From Pleionea sp041591085 (GTDB taxonomy: Bacteria; Pseudomonadota; Gammaproteobacteria; Enterobacterales; Kangiellaceae): a stretch of DNA of 5,216 bases. The stretch covers positions 1-5,216 of the forward strand of contig JBFHSP010000214.1 of NCBI GenBank assembly GCA_041591085.1, in the 5' to 3' direction. Position 1 is the first letter of the stretch. Each line of letters begins with the position of its first letter. Below the pieces are notes generated by a model. The model was not told where the DNA came from and did no database searches. It worked only from the letters and a program-made list of their open reading frames with translations. This document shows positions 1 through 5,124 of the stretch, in pieces. The translations under genes and the position numbers were made by a program.

Positions 1-54
1 CAGTCATATTCGGTTCCATATTCACGGTCATAAAATTATTACCCGAGAACCAAA

Positions 55-72
55 ATGCCAGAAACGTGCCAA
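55..72 (-). promoter_or_regulatory. Sigma-54 (-24/-12) promoter reading out of the left edge
   Basis: Read on the minus strand, the site is TTGGCACG, four bases, then TGGCAT. The consensus is TTGGCACG-N4-TTGCA, so the -24 half is perfect and the -12 half differs at one base. The invariant GG (70-69) and GC (58-57) are separated by exactly 10 bases. The predicted transcription start is near position 45. The target gene lies mostly or wholly beyond the left edge. An ATG at 31-29 gives a short open frame to the edge, but its leader would be only about 14 bases with no good Shine-Dalgarno sequence, so the true start may be further left. Position just downstream of fleQ fits a FleQ-driven flagellar operon such as fleSR/flrBC or fliE, as in Pseudomonas and Vibrio. 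That identity is inference. Confidence 0.8.
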
Positions 73-134
73 ATATTAATAAGATAGAAATTTCAATAAG
101 TTAGCATTACTAGAAATACGCAGGCGACTCAACT

Positions 135-148
135 GTCAATTGTTTGGC
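135..148. promoter_or_regulatory. FleQ-box-like sequence upstream of the left sigma-54 promoter
   Basis: The plus strand reads GTCAATTGTTTGGC. The published Pseudomonas aeruginosa FleQ consensus, recalled as GTCaNTAAAtTGAC, in reverse orientation is GTCAATTTANTGAC. Ten of the 13 informative bases agree, a score expected by chance about once in a window this size. What raises interest is that the 16 bases 133-148 match 1926-1941, at the fleQ promoter, in 15 positions. The site would be about 90-103 bases upstream of the predicted sigma-54 start, a normal enhancer distance. A perfect half site, GTCAATAA, follows at 162-169. Confidence 0.35.
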
Positions 149-365
149 TTAAGTAGTATCGGTCAATAATAAAAGGCATGAACTTAAAAAAATGTTGAAA
201 TAGCTAAGGAAAGATTTTTTTTTTAAATCCATTTAACTTGAACGTGGGATAAGAAAAGCTGAATAAACTGACTCACTATCTTAAAAACAATAAGTTTTAG
301 CTACTTTATGTTTCAATTCTTCTAGTTTTGTGGCTAACAAAACAAACAACCGAAAAAATTGCCGG

Positions 366-1820
366 CTATTTATTCAGTTCGTATTTTTTCATTTTTTCAA
401 CAAGGGTAGTACGGCGCATACCTAATAGCTCAGCTGCTTTAGCAACCACACCATCACACTCCTCAATAGCCTTTAAAATATAATCTACTTCCAGTTGCGC
501 CATAAATTCCTTCAAGTTGATCCCAGTTTGGGGCAACGACAGCTCTGCTGATTGGGCTTTTGGTGATGTTTCATCAATAAGCTCTTGCTTAGTTGCCTTA
601 TCGGCCTCAACAATCTTTTTGAGAAGCGGCGCTTCATACGGGGTTAATCCATCGGGGTATTGATATTTTTCGGGTAATTCATGCAAATCAACCACTCCAT
701 ATGGAAACAAAATACACATTCTTTCTACTAAATTGGCTAACTCACGAACATTACCAGCCCATTGATGCCGCATCAATGAAGCTAACGCAATCGGAGAAAA
801 TCTCACCGAGTCCCGACCTTGCTTTTCTAATCGTGTAACCAACTCGTTGATTAATAGGGGGATATCATCGGTTCTGTCTCTAAGAGCAGGCATTTCAATT
901 GGAAAAACATTTAAGCGATAAAACAAATCTTCTCGGAAAGTGCCATTTTCGACTTCGGCTTCTAGGTCTCTATGAGTTGCAGCGATTATACGAATATCGG
1001 CTTCAATAGTTTTATTCCCACCCACTCGCTCAAACTTTTTCTCTTGCAGAACCCGCAAAATTTTCACTTGCATGGCAAGCGGCATATCACCAATTTCATC
1101 TAAAAACAGGGTACCACCTTGCGCTAACTCAAACCGCCCTTGCCTAGCTGATAAAGCGCCAGTAAAAGCGCCTTTTTCATGTCCGAATAATTCACTTTCA
1201 AGTAAATCTGGAGGAATTGCGCCACAGTTAACCGGGATAAATGGCTTTTCATTGCGAGGACTTAAAAAATGAATGTTACGTGCAGCCACCTCTTTTCCGG
1301 TGCCAGATTCACCTAAAATTAAAACATTGGCATCTGATTTTGCCACTTGTTCAATTAAATTTCTGACTTTATGAACGGGCTCGCTCGACCCCACTAAGCT
1401 TCTGAATAGTTCTAAAGGTTTTTTACCATCTAACAAAACATGTTGATTGCCATGACACTCTTGGCAGGCATGAATAATTTCTAAAAGCTCATTGTATTTA
1501 GGCGGCATATCAATTCGCCCAATGATTTGATGAGCAAAGTCTTCATCCAGATTTCCGCTGTAGCTGACATCTCCCAATAATAAAATGGGGGTGTGAGCTG
1601 AAATTGCCGATATCTCTGCAACTAAATCAGATAATTGCTTGTATTGGCTTAATTTTCCAATGGCGATAGCCAAAAACTCATTCGGATTTTTGAACCTTTT
1701 TTGCCAATCTTTTGAACCAACACCTTCGCACTTTTCGCCAATAAAATTAAGAATGACTTCAATGTCGTGACACCTAGAAGAGTCATCATCAATTAATAAA
1801 ACTTTAAGTTCCGAAAACAT
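366..1820 (-). CDS. fleQ: FleQ/FlrA: sigma-54-dependent flagellar master regulator
   Basis: This 484-residue protein is close in length to P. aeruginosa FleQ (490). It is a cytoplasmic bacterial enhancer-binding protein: it hydrolyses ATP to open sigma-54 promoters of flagellar genes, and in Pseudomonas it also controls biofilm genes with c-di-GMP. Residues 1-120 form the FleQ receiver-like domain; it starts with an acidic DDD patch (11-13), but I see no clear phosphoacceptor aspartate, as is usual for FleQ. The AAA+ core has Walker A GESGTGKE (170-177), the sigma-54 loop GAFTGA (217-222), Walker B LFLDEIG (238-244), an arginine region FREDLFYRLNV (295-305) and sensor II GNVREL (356-361). A Fis-type helix-turn-helix occupies about 456-480. 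The c-di-GMP contacts known from FleQ appear retained: LFRSLVG (138-144), ExxxR (177-181) with N182, and E326/R330. The ATG start is preceded by AGGAAA with a 4-base gap. No partner kinase/regulator pair is seen before the window ends. Confidence 0.95.
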   Translation of the reverse strand: MFSELKVLLIDDDSSRCHDIEVILNFIGEKCEGVGSKDWQKRFKNPNEFLAIAIGKLSQYKQLSDLVAEISAISAHTPILLLGDVSYSGNLDEDFAHQIIGRIDMPPKYNELLEIIHACQECHGNQHVLLDGKKPLELFRSLVGSSEPVHKVRNLIEQVAKSDANVLILGESGTGKEVAARNIHFLSPRNEKPFIPVNCGAIPPDLLESELFGHEKGAFTGALSARQGRFELAQGGTLFLDEIGDMPLAMQVKILRVLQEKKFERVGGNKTIEADIRIIAATHRDLEAEVENGTFREDLFYRLNVFPIEMPALRDRTDDIPLLINELVTRLEKQGRDSVRFSPIALASLMRHQWAGNVRELANLVERMCILFPYGVVDLHELPEKYQYPDGLTPYEAPLLKKIVEADKATKQELIDETSPKAQSAELSLPQTGINLKEFMAQLEVDYILKAIEECDGVVAKAAELLGMRRTTLVEKMKKYELNK

Positions 1821-1903
1821 TGGCTTTCCTGATGATCAATTTTGCCGAGACAACGCTGCTCAAAAAACGAACAAACTTCTTTAAAATTAGTACGATAGGA
1901 TAA

Positions 1904-1932
1904 TAGATAGATGCGAAAAACGCATCTGTCAA
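1904..1932 (-). promoter_or_regulatory. Probable sigma-70 promoter of fleQ
   Basis: The minus strand has a perfect -35 hexamer TTGACA (1932-1927). A 17-base spacer leads to TATCTA (1909-1904), a weak -10 with three of six consensus bases. TATTAT (1905-1900) is a better -10 sequence, but the spacer would be 21 bases. The position, 84 bases or more before the fleQ start codon, is reasonable. No sigma-54 site lies directly upstream of fleQ, which fits a regulator made from a vegetative promoter. The weak -10 and the overlapping FleQ-like box and palindrome suggest a controlled promoter. Confidence 0.45.
1909..1927. repeat. 19-bp perfect inverted repeat inside the fleQ promoter
   Basis: The plus strand reads AGATGCG, AAAAA, CGCATCT: two perfect 7-base arms around a 5-base A-tract. 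It fills the spacer between the proposed -35 and -10 elements of fleQ, where a bound repressor would block RNA polymerase. An A-tract between symmetric GC-containing arms looks more like an operator for a dimeric protein than a terminator, because no U-run follows on the fleQ strand. On the opposite strand six T follow only after another five bases, and no gene there needs termination. The binding protein is unknown. Confidence 0.5.
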
Positions 1933-1941
1933 TTTTTTGGC
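1928..1941. promoter_or_regulatory. FleQ-box-like site overlapping the fleQ -35 element
   Basis: The plus strand reads GTCAATTTTTTGGC. Against the recalled FleQ consensus in this orientation, GTCAATTTANTGAC, 11 of the 13 informative bases agree. It overlaps the TTGACA -35 hexamer, so FleQ bound here would be expected to repress its own gene. The same 16-base neighbourhood recurs with a single mismatch at 133-148. Binding is inferred from pattern similarity only. Confidence 0.4.
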
Positions 1942-1992
1942 AACTGAACACAGGACTTAAATTTTGAAAAAGCTCCCTGGTTTCGCCGAATC

Positions 1993-2193
1993 CTACTGAT
2001 ATATCGAGCCAATGCTATCGCAGGGAATTTTAATAAACTCATCTTTAGTTTCAAAGTCTCGAGTGAACTGAGACGTGACATCAACAGCCAACTTATCACG
2101 TTTTTTCAATTTTTTGTATTCAGCAGCTGGCTCAGTAATCAATTCTTCAAAAATCGAGCCATTTAGGGACAAACAAAATATCCTATCAATCAA
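1993..2193 (-). CDS. Doubtful 66-codon open frame, unrecognised
   Basis: The frame begins at TTG and contains no ATG at all. An in-frame stop lies only two codons further upstream (2202-2200), and no convincing Shine-Dalgarno sequence is placed for the TTG. The predicted peptide is charged and protein-like in the middle (a lysine-rich KKLKKRDK segment at 28-35, then several acidic residues), with no signal peptide or membrane segment, and I recognise no family. Directly upstream, another frame reads openly for about 22 codons (ending in VELVRALD) before a stop. This could be the end of a decayed gene, for example a lost fliS/fliT-type neighbour of fleQ, but nothing in the residues supports that identity. 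Chance remains a fair explanation. Confidence 0.2.
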   Translation of the reverse strand: MIDRIFCLSLNGSIFEELITEPAAEYKKLKKRDKLAVDVTSQFTRDFETKDEFIKIPCDSIGSIYQ

Positions 2194-2622
2194 GCGCTCT
2201 TACCAATTCGACTCGCTCAGGAGATAAAGTGCAATTTGGTAGCAATAGTTCGAATTCCTACGGCGAGTAATTCACACCAAAATGAGCTTAAATGCTACAA
2301 GCACCATGAGTTCGAAAAAGGTCATTGGTTTTATCAGACTTTGTTAAATGCCGACTTTAATTTGTCATGCTCTGTATTGCTGACATTGTCGTCGTAGCCC
2401 TAATCCAATTATTGGAACCATCACCCATTAAACAGATAAAACTGACTATAAAACGGGATGAGATAAATTCTTGACTCTGCCTATTCAATAAGTGCTCTTA
2501 AAGGTGTTTTAATCTTAATTTTAGGCTAAAACATTCATTTCAATTGGCATAAAATTGCCGACACCTGCAACTCATTGCCTTTTTTTGTCATTGAAAAATT
2601 TATTCGGCCATTAAAACTTTAC

Positions 2623-2638
2623 TGCAAAGGATAAGCCA
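2623..2638 (-). promoter_or_regulatory. Sigma-54-like promoter pointing into the rfbA-fleQ gap
   Basis: On the minus strand the site reads TGGCTTATCCTTTGCA. GG (2637-2636) and GC (2625-2624) are exactly 10 bases apart, and both cores, TGGC and TTGCA, match the consensus. The middle of the -24 element (TTA in place of ACG) does not. The predicted start is near 2612. No credible gene follows: the first ATG gives a 3-codon frame, and another gives an 18-codon peptide starting MTKKGNELQ. It lies 26 bases after the rfbA stop. It may drive a small RNA, be a relic of a lost flagellar gene, or be a chance match. Confidence 0.4.
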
Positions 2639-2663
2639 TTGAAAGTTTGTAAATGTCGTCTAT

Positions 2664-3566
2664 TTATACATCTATAAACATCGATTTTTGTTTTTCTTTT
2701 AATAGCTTTAACAAATAATCACCATAGGTTGAGCATTTAAATTTTTCGTACTGAGTTTCCAGTTGCTCAGTACTTATCCAACCTTTTTGAATTGAAATTT
2801 CTTCAAGACAAGCGATTTTTAAACCTTGCCTTTCCTCTATGGTTTGAACAAATTGGCCTGCTTTTAATAAAGAATCATGAGTTCCGGTATCTAGCCAGGC
2901 AAAACCTCGACCCAATATTTGAGTATAGAGGTTTCCTTCATTCAAATAAGCCCGCAATACGTCAATAATTTCTGTCTCTCCTCTTAATGACGGTTTAAGA
3001 GACTTCGCAATTTCAACACAGTTGGGATCGCAAAAATAAATACCGGTTATCGCATAATTAGAGCGAGGTACCTCTGGTTTTTCTTCCAGCGACAAAACAC
3101 TTCCTTTCTGATTGAATTCGACCACACCAAAATCTTCAGGATTGTTAACGTGATAACACAAAAGTGAAGCCCCTTTTTCAAGTGATGTTGCTTTTCTTAG
3201 AATGTCACTAAAATATTGCCCATAAAAAAGATTATCGCCCAAAATTAAACAACAATGGCTTCCTGCTAAGAATGAAGCACCTAATACAAAAGCTTCCGGA
3301 ATTCCTGAAGGCGATTTTTGCACCTGAAAACTCAGTTCTATTCCCAGTTCAGATCCATCACCTAACAAATGCTGATAGTGAGGAAAATCTTTTTCTGTCG
3401 TGATAATTAAAATCTCACGTATACCGGCCAACATCAGGACCGATAAAGGGTAATAAATAAGAGGTTTGTCGTATACTGGTAGCATTTGTTTAGAAACACC
3501 TAGCGTAATCGGATAGAGTCTACTCCCTGATCCGCCCGCAAGAATTATCCCTTTATAATGTGGCAT
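2664..3566 (-). CDS. rfbA: RfbA/RmlA: glucose-1-phosphate thymidylyltransferase
   Basis: This cytoplasmic enzyme joins dTTP and glucose-1-phosphate to give dTDP-glucose and pyrophosphate, the first step of dTDP-deoxysugar synthesis. The 300 residues form one nucleotidyltransferase domain. Visible motifs are the nucleotide-binding loop GIILAGGSGSRLYP (6-19), VSKQMLP with K26, LGDN with metal-binding D111, EEKP with K163, and WLDTGTH with the second metal residue D226. The length is close to the usual 290-300. Small departures are GSGSRL where GSGTRL is common, IPEAF (89-93) where an AQAF form is common, and GETEIIDV (197-203 region) where GELEITD is usual; none hits a catalytic residue. I chose ATG 3566-3564 because GAGGT sits 4 bases before it; a GTG two codons earlier would overlap that signal. 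The gene follows rfbB by 16 bases and is co-transcribed with it. No rfbC or rfbD follows. Confidence 0.95.
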   Translation of the reverse strand: MPHYKGIILAGGSGSRLYPITLGVSKQMLPVYDKPLIYYPLSVLMLAGIREILIITTEKDFPHYQHLLGDGSELGIELSFQVQKSPSGIPEAFVLGASFLAGSHCCLILGDNLFYGQYFSDILRKATSLEKGASLLCYHVNNPEDFGVVEFNQKGSVLSLEEKPEVPRSNYAITGIYFCDPNCVEIAKSLKPSLRGETEIIDVLRAYLNEGNLYTQILGRGFAWLDTGTHDSLLKAGQFVQTIEERQGLKIACLEEISIQKGWISTEQLETQYEKFKCSTYGDYLLKLLKEKQKSMFIDV

Positions 3567-3570
3567 TTTC

Positions 3571-3575
3571 ACCTC
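3571..3575 (-). promoter_or_regulatory. Ribosome binding site fixing the rfbA start
   Basis: The minus strand reads GAGGT-GAAA-ATG. This places a strong Shine-Dalgarno sequence 4 bases before the ATG at 3566-3564. The longer candidate start, GTG at 3572-3570, lies within and just after this signal and cannot use it, so the 300-residue product is preferred over 302. Confidence 0.7.
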
Positions 3576-3582
3576 ATCATTT

Positions 3583-4599
3583 TTAATTTAAATTATGCCA
3601 TTTGTTAAAATACCAAGCGACGGTCTCTTTTAACCCACTTTCAAAGCTCCTGTTAGGCTTCCAACGGGTTTCATTTTGTAATTTATCACTGAGAGTAACG
3701 TAACGTCTATCGTGTCCTGGTCGATCATTTACATGCGAAATTAGTGTTTTATAATCAAAATTCTCTTTTCCGTATTTTTGATCGAGTTCGTTTAAATATG
3801 TACAAATTAAATGAATTATGTCTAAATTGGTTTGTTCCATACCAGTTCCAATATTGTAACTTTCTCCCACTTTGCCTTTTTCGGCAAGCTCTAGTAGTGC
3901 ATTAATATGATCGAGTACATGCAACCAATCGCGCTTTTGCAGTCCATCACCGTAAACTGGCAATTGCTCTCTGTTAATTGCGTTCTTTGTCATTAAAGGA
4001 ATCAGCTTTTCTTCATGTTGCCACGCTCCATAATTGTTTGAGCAATGAGTGATAATACAGGGTAAGCCATAGGTTCTAAACCAAGCTTGAACCAGATGAT
4101 CAGAAGCGGCTTTAGAAGCAGAGTAAGGCGATGACGGATTAATTTGCATATCTTCAGCAAACCCAACCGAGTCATCTGATAAGTCTCCATATACCTCATC
4201 GGTTGAAATATGAATAAAACGAAAATTTTGCTTTTTAGTTTCATTTAACCCTTGCCAATAATTTCGGGCAGCTTCAAGCAAATTAAACGAGCCTACAATA
4301 TTTGAATAAATAAATTTAACGGGAGATTCAATCGAGCGATCAACATGAGATTCAGCAGCTAAATGGAAAATTACATTCGGGTTAAAATCTGCAACAAGAT
4401 TGTTTATTGAGTTTCCATCCACCAAATCGAGCTGTTCAAAATGATAATGTGATTGCAATTCAAACTCAGACAACACATCAGGTTGACTCGCGTAAGTCAG
4501 CTTATCTATATTCAGAACTGAATTTTGAGAGTTTGAAAGCAAACATCGGATCAGATGACTTCCGATAAACCCTGCTCCTCCAGTTACAATAACTTTCAT
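3583..4599 (-). CDS. rfbB: RfbB/RmlB: dTDP-glucose 4,6-dehydratase
   Basis: This NAD-dependent short-chain dehydrogenase converts dTDP-glucose to dTDP-4-keto-6-deoxyglucose, the branch point to rhamnose and amino-deoxysugars. The 338 residues are near the family's usual 340-360. Motifs are the Rossmann loop GGAGFIG (7-13), NID with D32 for the NAD ribose, HLAAESHVDRSIESP (79-93), the catalytic STDEVYG (132-138, T133-D134-E135), YSASK with Y159 and K163, the substrate-binding NNYG...EKLIPL (188-202), VYGDGLQKRDWLHV (215-228) and RPGHDRRY (293-300). GAWQHEEKL (191-199) is an unusual form of the common GPxQFPEKL, close to the substrate site. ATG 4599-4597 is chosen because AGGTGA stands 8 bases before it; a GTG four codons earlier overlaps that signal. 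The gene ends 16 bases before rfbA and is preceded by a sigma-54 promoter. Confidence 0.95.
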   Translation of the reverse strand: MKVIVTGGAGFIGSHLIRCLLSNSQNSVLNIDKLTYASQPDVLSEFELQSHYHFEQLDLVDGNSINNLVADFNPNVIFHLAAESHVDRSIESPVKFIYSNIVGSFNLLEAARNYWQGLNETKKQNFRFIHISTDEVYGDLSDDSVGFAEDMQINPSSPYSASKAASDHLVQAWFRTYGLPCIITHCSNNYGAWQHEEKLIPLMTKNAINREQLPVYGDGLQKRDWLHVLDHINALLELAEKGKVGESYNIGTGMEQTNLDIIHLICTYLNELDQKYGKENFDYKTLISHVNDRPGHDRRYVTLSDKLQNETRWKPNRSFESGLKETVAWYFNKWHNLN

Positions 4600-4607
4600 T
4601 AATATGG

Positions 4608-4613
4608 TCACCT
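4608..4613 (-). promoter_or_regulatory. Ribosome binding site fixing the rfbB start
   Basis: AGGTGA on the minus strand stands 8 bases before ATG 4599-4597. The alternative GTG start at 4611-4609 is part of this same signal and has none of its own. The protein therefore begins MKVIVTGGAG, which puts the NAD-binding loop at the usual distance from the N-terminus. Confidence 0.65.
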
Positions 4614-4673
4614 GCGACGCTGCATTAAGTTAAAAATTTTAAGCCCAAAACATTATTGAATCATGTATGAAAA

Positions 4674-4691
4674 TGGCAATTTTCAGGCCAT
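4674..4691 (-). promoter_or_regulatory. Sigma-54 (-24/-12) promoter of rfbBA
   Basis: The minus strand reads TGGCCTG, AAAA, TTGCC. The invariant GG (4689-4688) and GC (4677-4676) are exactly 10 bases apart. Most of the consensus TGGCACG-N4-TTGCA is present, with differences only at two inner bases of the -24 element and the last base of the -12. The predicted start is near 4664, giving a leader of about 65 bases before rfbB. No comparable sigma-70 promoter was seen closer to the gene. A sigma-54 promoter is unusual for general lipopolysaccharide sugar genes and fits control by FleQ with flagellar genes. Confidence 0.7.
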
Positions 4692-4873
4692 ATTCAAAGT
4701 TCAAACGCTGCACACTTTATTAGTAAGCAATTTATCTATGTAAGACAGCTAGAATAGTGGTTTGAGCTCTACTTCCATCCTAATTATAACGTCAGCGCTC
4801 ATTCTTATAATAAAAATACTTGGACTAGAATTACTAGAAACCGGAAATTGAACTACTTACCTTGAACAGATAG

Positions 4874-4887
4874 CCTAATTTAATGAC
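4874..4887. promoter_or_regulatory. Weak FleQ-box candidate upstream of the rfbBA promoter
   Basis: The plus strand reads CCTAATTTAATGAC. The last 11 positions agree fully with the recalled FleQ consensus in this orientation (AATTTANTGAC), while the first three do not. It lies about 210-223 bases upstream of the predicted rfbBA start, an acceptable enhancer distance. In AT-rich DNA one match of this quality is expected by chance in a window this size, so the call rests mainly on position. Confidence 0.2.
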
Positions 4888-5100
4888 TCTATTTTTTTCG
4901 TTGTTAACCATATCAGAAACCTCAGTAATAGAAGCCGCAATTATGAGTTTATCGCTACCTAACAATAGCTTTTCTTTGATTTACAGCTTTACATCTTCAA
5001 ATTGAATATCATTCTACAGCTGAATCAATACCGCTAATCAGCTAAACGCGACTTTTAGAAAACGTCAACAAGGTTTTAGCCCTCTTATTTAAACTATGAA

Positions 5101-5124
5101 GTACATTTTTGGAGGAAGATGTAC
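5101..5124 (+). repeat. Hairpin-forming inverted repeat
   Basis: GTACAT and ATGTAC are perfect arms at the ends of this 24-base stretch. As plus-strand RNA the pairing continues inward to 10 pairs, two of them G-U, with a GGAG loop. The wobble pairs would be C-A mismatches on the minus strand, so any RNA structure would be a plus-strand one. No U-run follows and no gene is attached, so the function is unknown. Confidence 0.3.

Larger units (their letters stand above)
1..365. other. Gap downstream of fleQ without a complete gene
   Basis: No complete coding region is visible on either strand. The stretch holds the sigma-54 promoter at 55-72, the FleQ-box-like sequences at 135-148 and 162-169, a run of ten T on the plus strand (215-224), and a 7-base-pair inverted repeat at 325-343 (GTTTTGT and ACAAAAC around a 5-base loop) just after fleQ. 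The repeat has an AT-rich stem and no following U-run on the fleQ side, so it is a poor terminator. No convincing intrinsic terminator for fleQ was found. Confidence 0.6.
1821..2663. other. 843-base gap between rfbA and fleQ
   Basis: This stretch contains the fleQ promoter region (about 1900-1945), the doubtful 66-codon frame, and a sigma-54-like promoter at 2623-2638 directed toward fleQ. The rest, about 2200-2620, is full of stops on the minus strand in all frames, although short protein-like runs occur. A 13-base palindrome (TCCAAT-T-ATTGGA) lies at 2404-2416. No tRNA, CRISPR or insertion-sequence end is apparent, and no convincing rho-independent terminator was found after rfbA. The length is unusual beside the 16-base spacing of rfbB and rfbA and suggests a lost gene or an unseen RNA. 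Confidence 0.55.

Noticed and set aside
1..31. ATG at 31-29 on the minus strand with ten open codons to the edge
   Set aside because: The predicted sigma-54 start leaves only about 14 leader bases and there is no good ribosome binding site, so I do not call it as a gene start.
215..224. Run of ten T on the plus strand as a terminator tract
   Set aside because: No GC-rich stem precedes it and no plus-strand gene ends there.
325..343. Inverted repeat GTTTTGT/ACAAAAC just after fleQ as a terminator
   Set aside because: The stem is AT-rich and no U-run follows on the minus strand.
1072..1272. A 66-codon plus-strand open frame inside fleQ
   Set aside because: It is antisense to the conserved AAA+ core of FleQ, and its openness follows from the codon pattern of the real gene.
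2544..2559. TTGGCATAAAATTGCC as a plus-strand sigma-54 promoter
   Set aside because: GG and GC are 9, not 10, bases apart, the spacing sigma-54 rarely tolerates, and no plus-strand gene follows.
2653..2680. TTTATA-GATG-TATAAA inverted repeat over the rfbA stop codon
   Set aside because: The stem is made only of A-T pairs and is too weak to act as a terminator.
4002..4244. An 80-codon minus-strand frame inside rfbB
   Set aside because: It overlaps the conserved middle of RfbB in another frame and has no independent support.
4831..4841. ATTACTAGAAA, also found near 106-116
   Set aside because: An 11-base exact repeat is expected by chance in an AT-rich window of this length.
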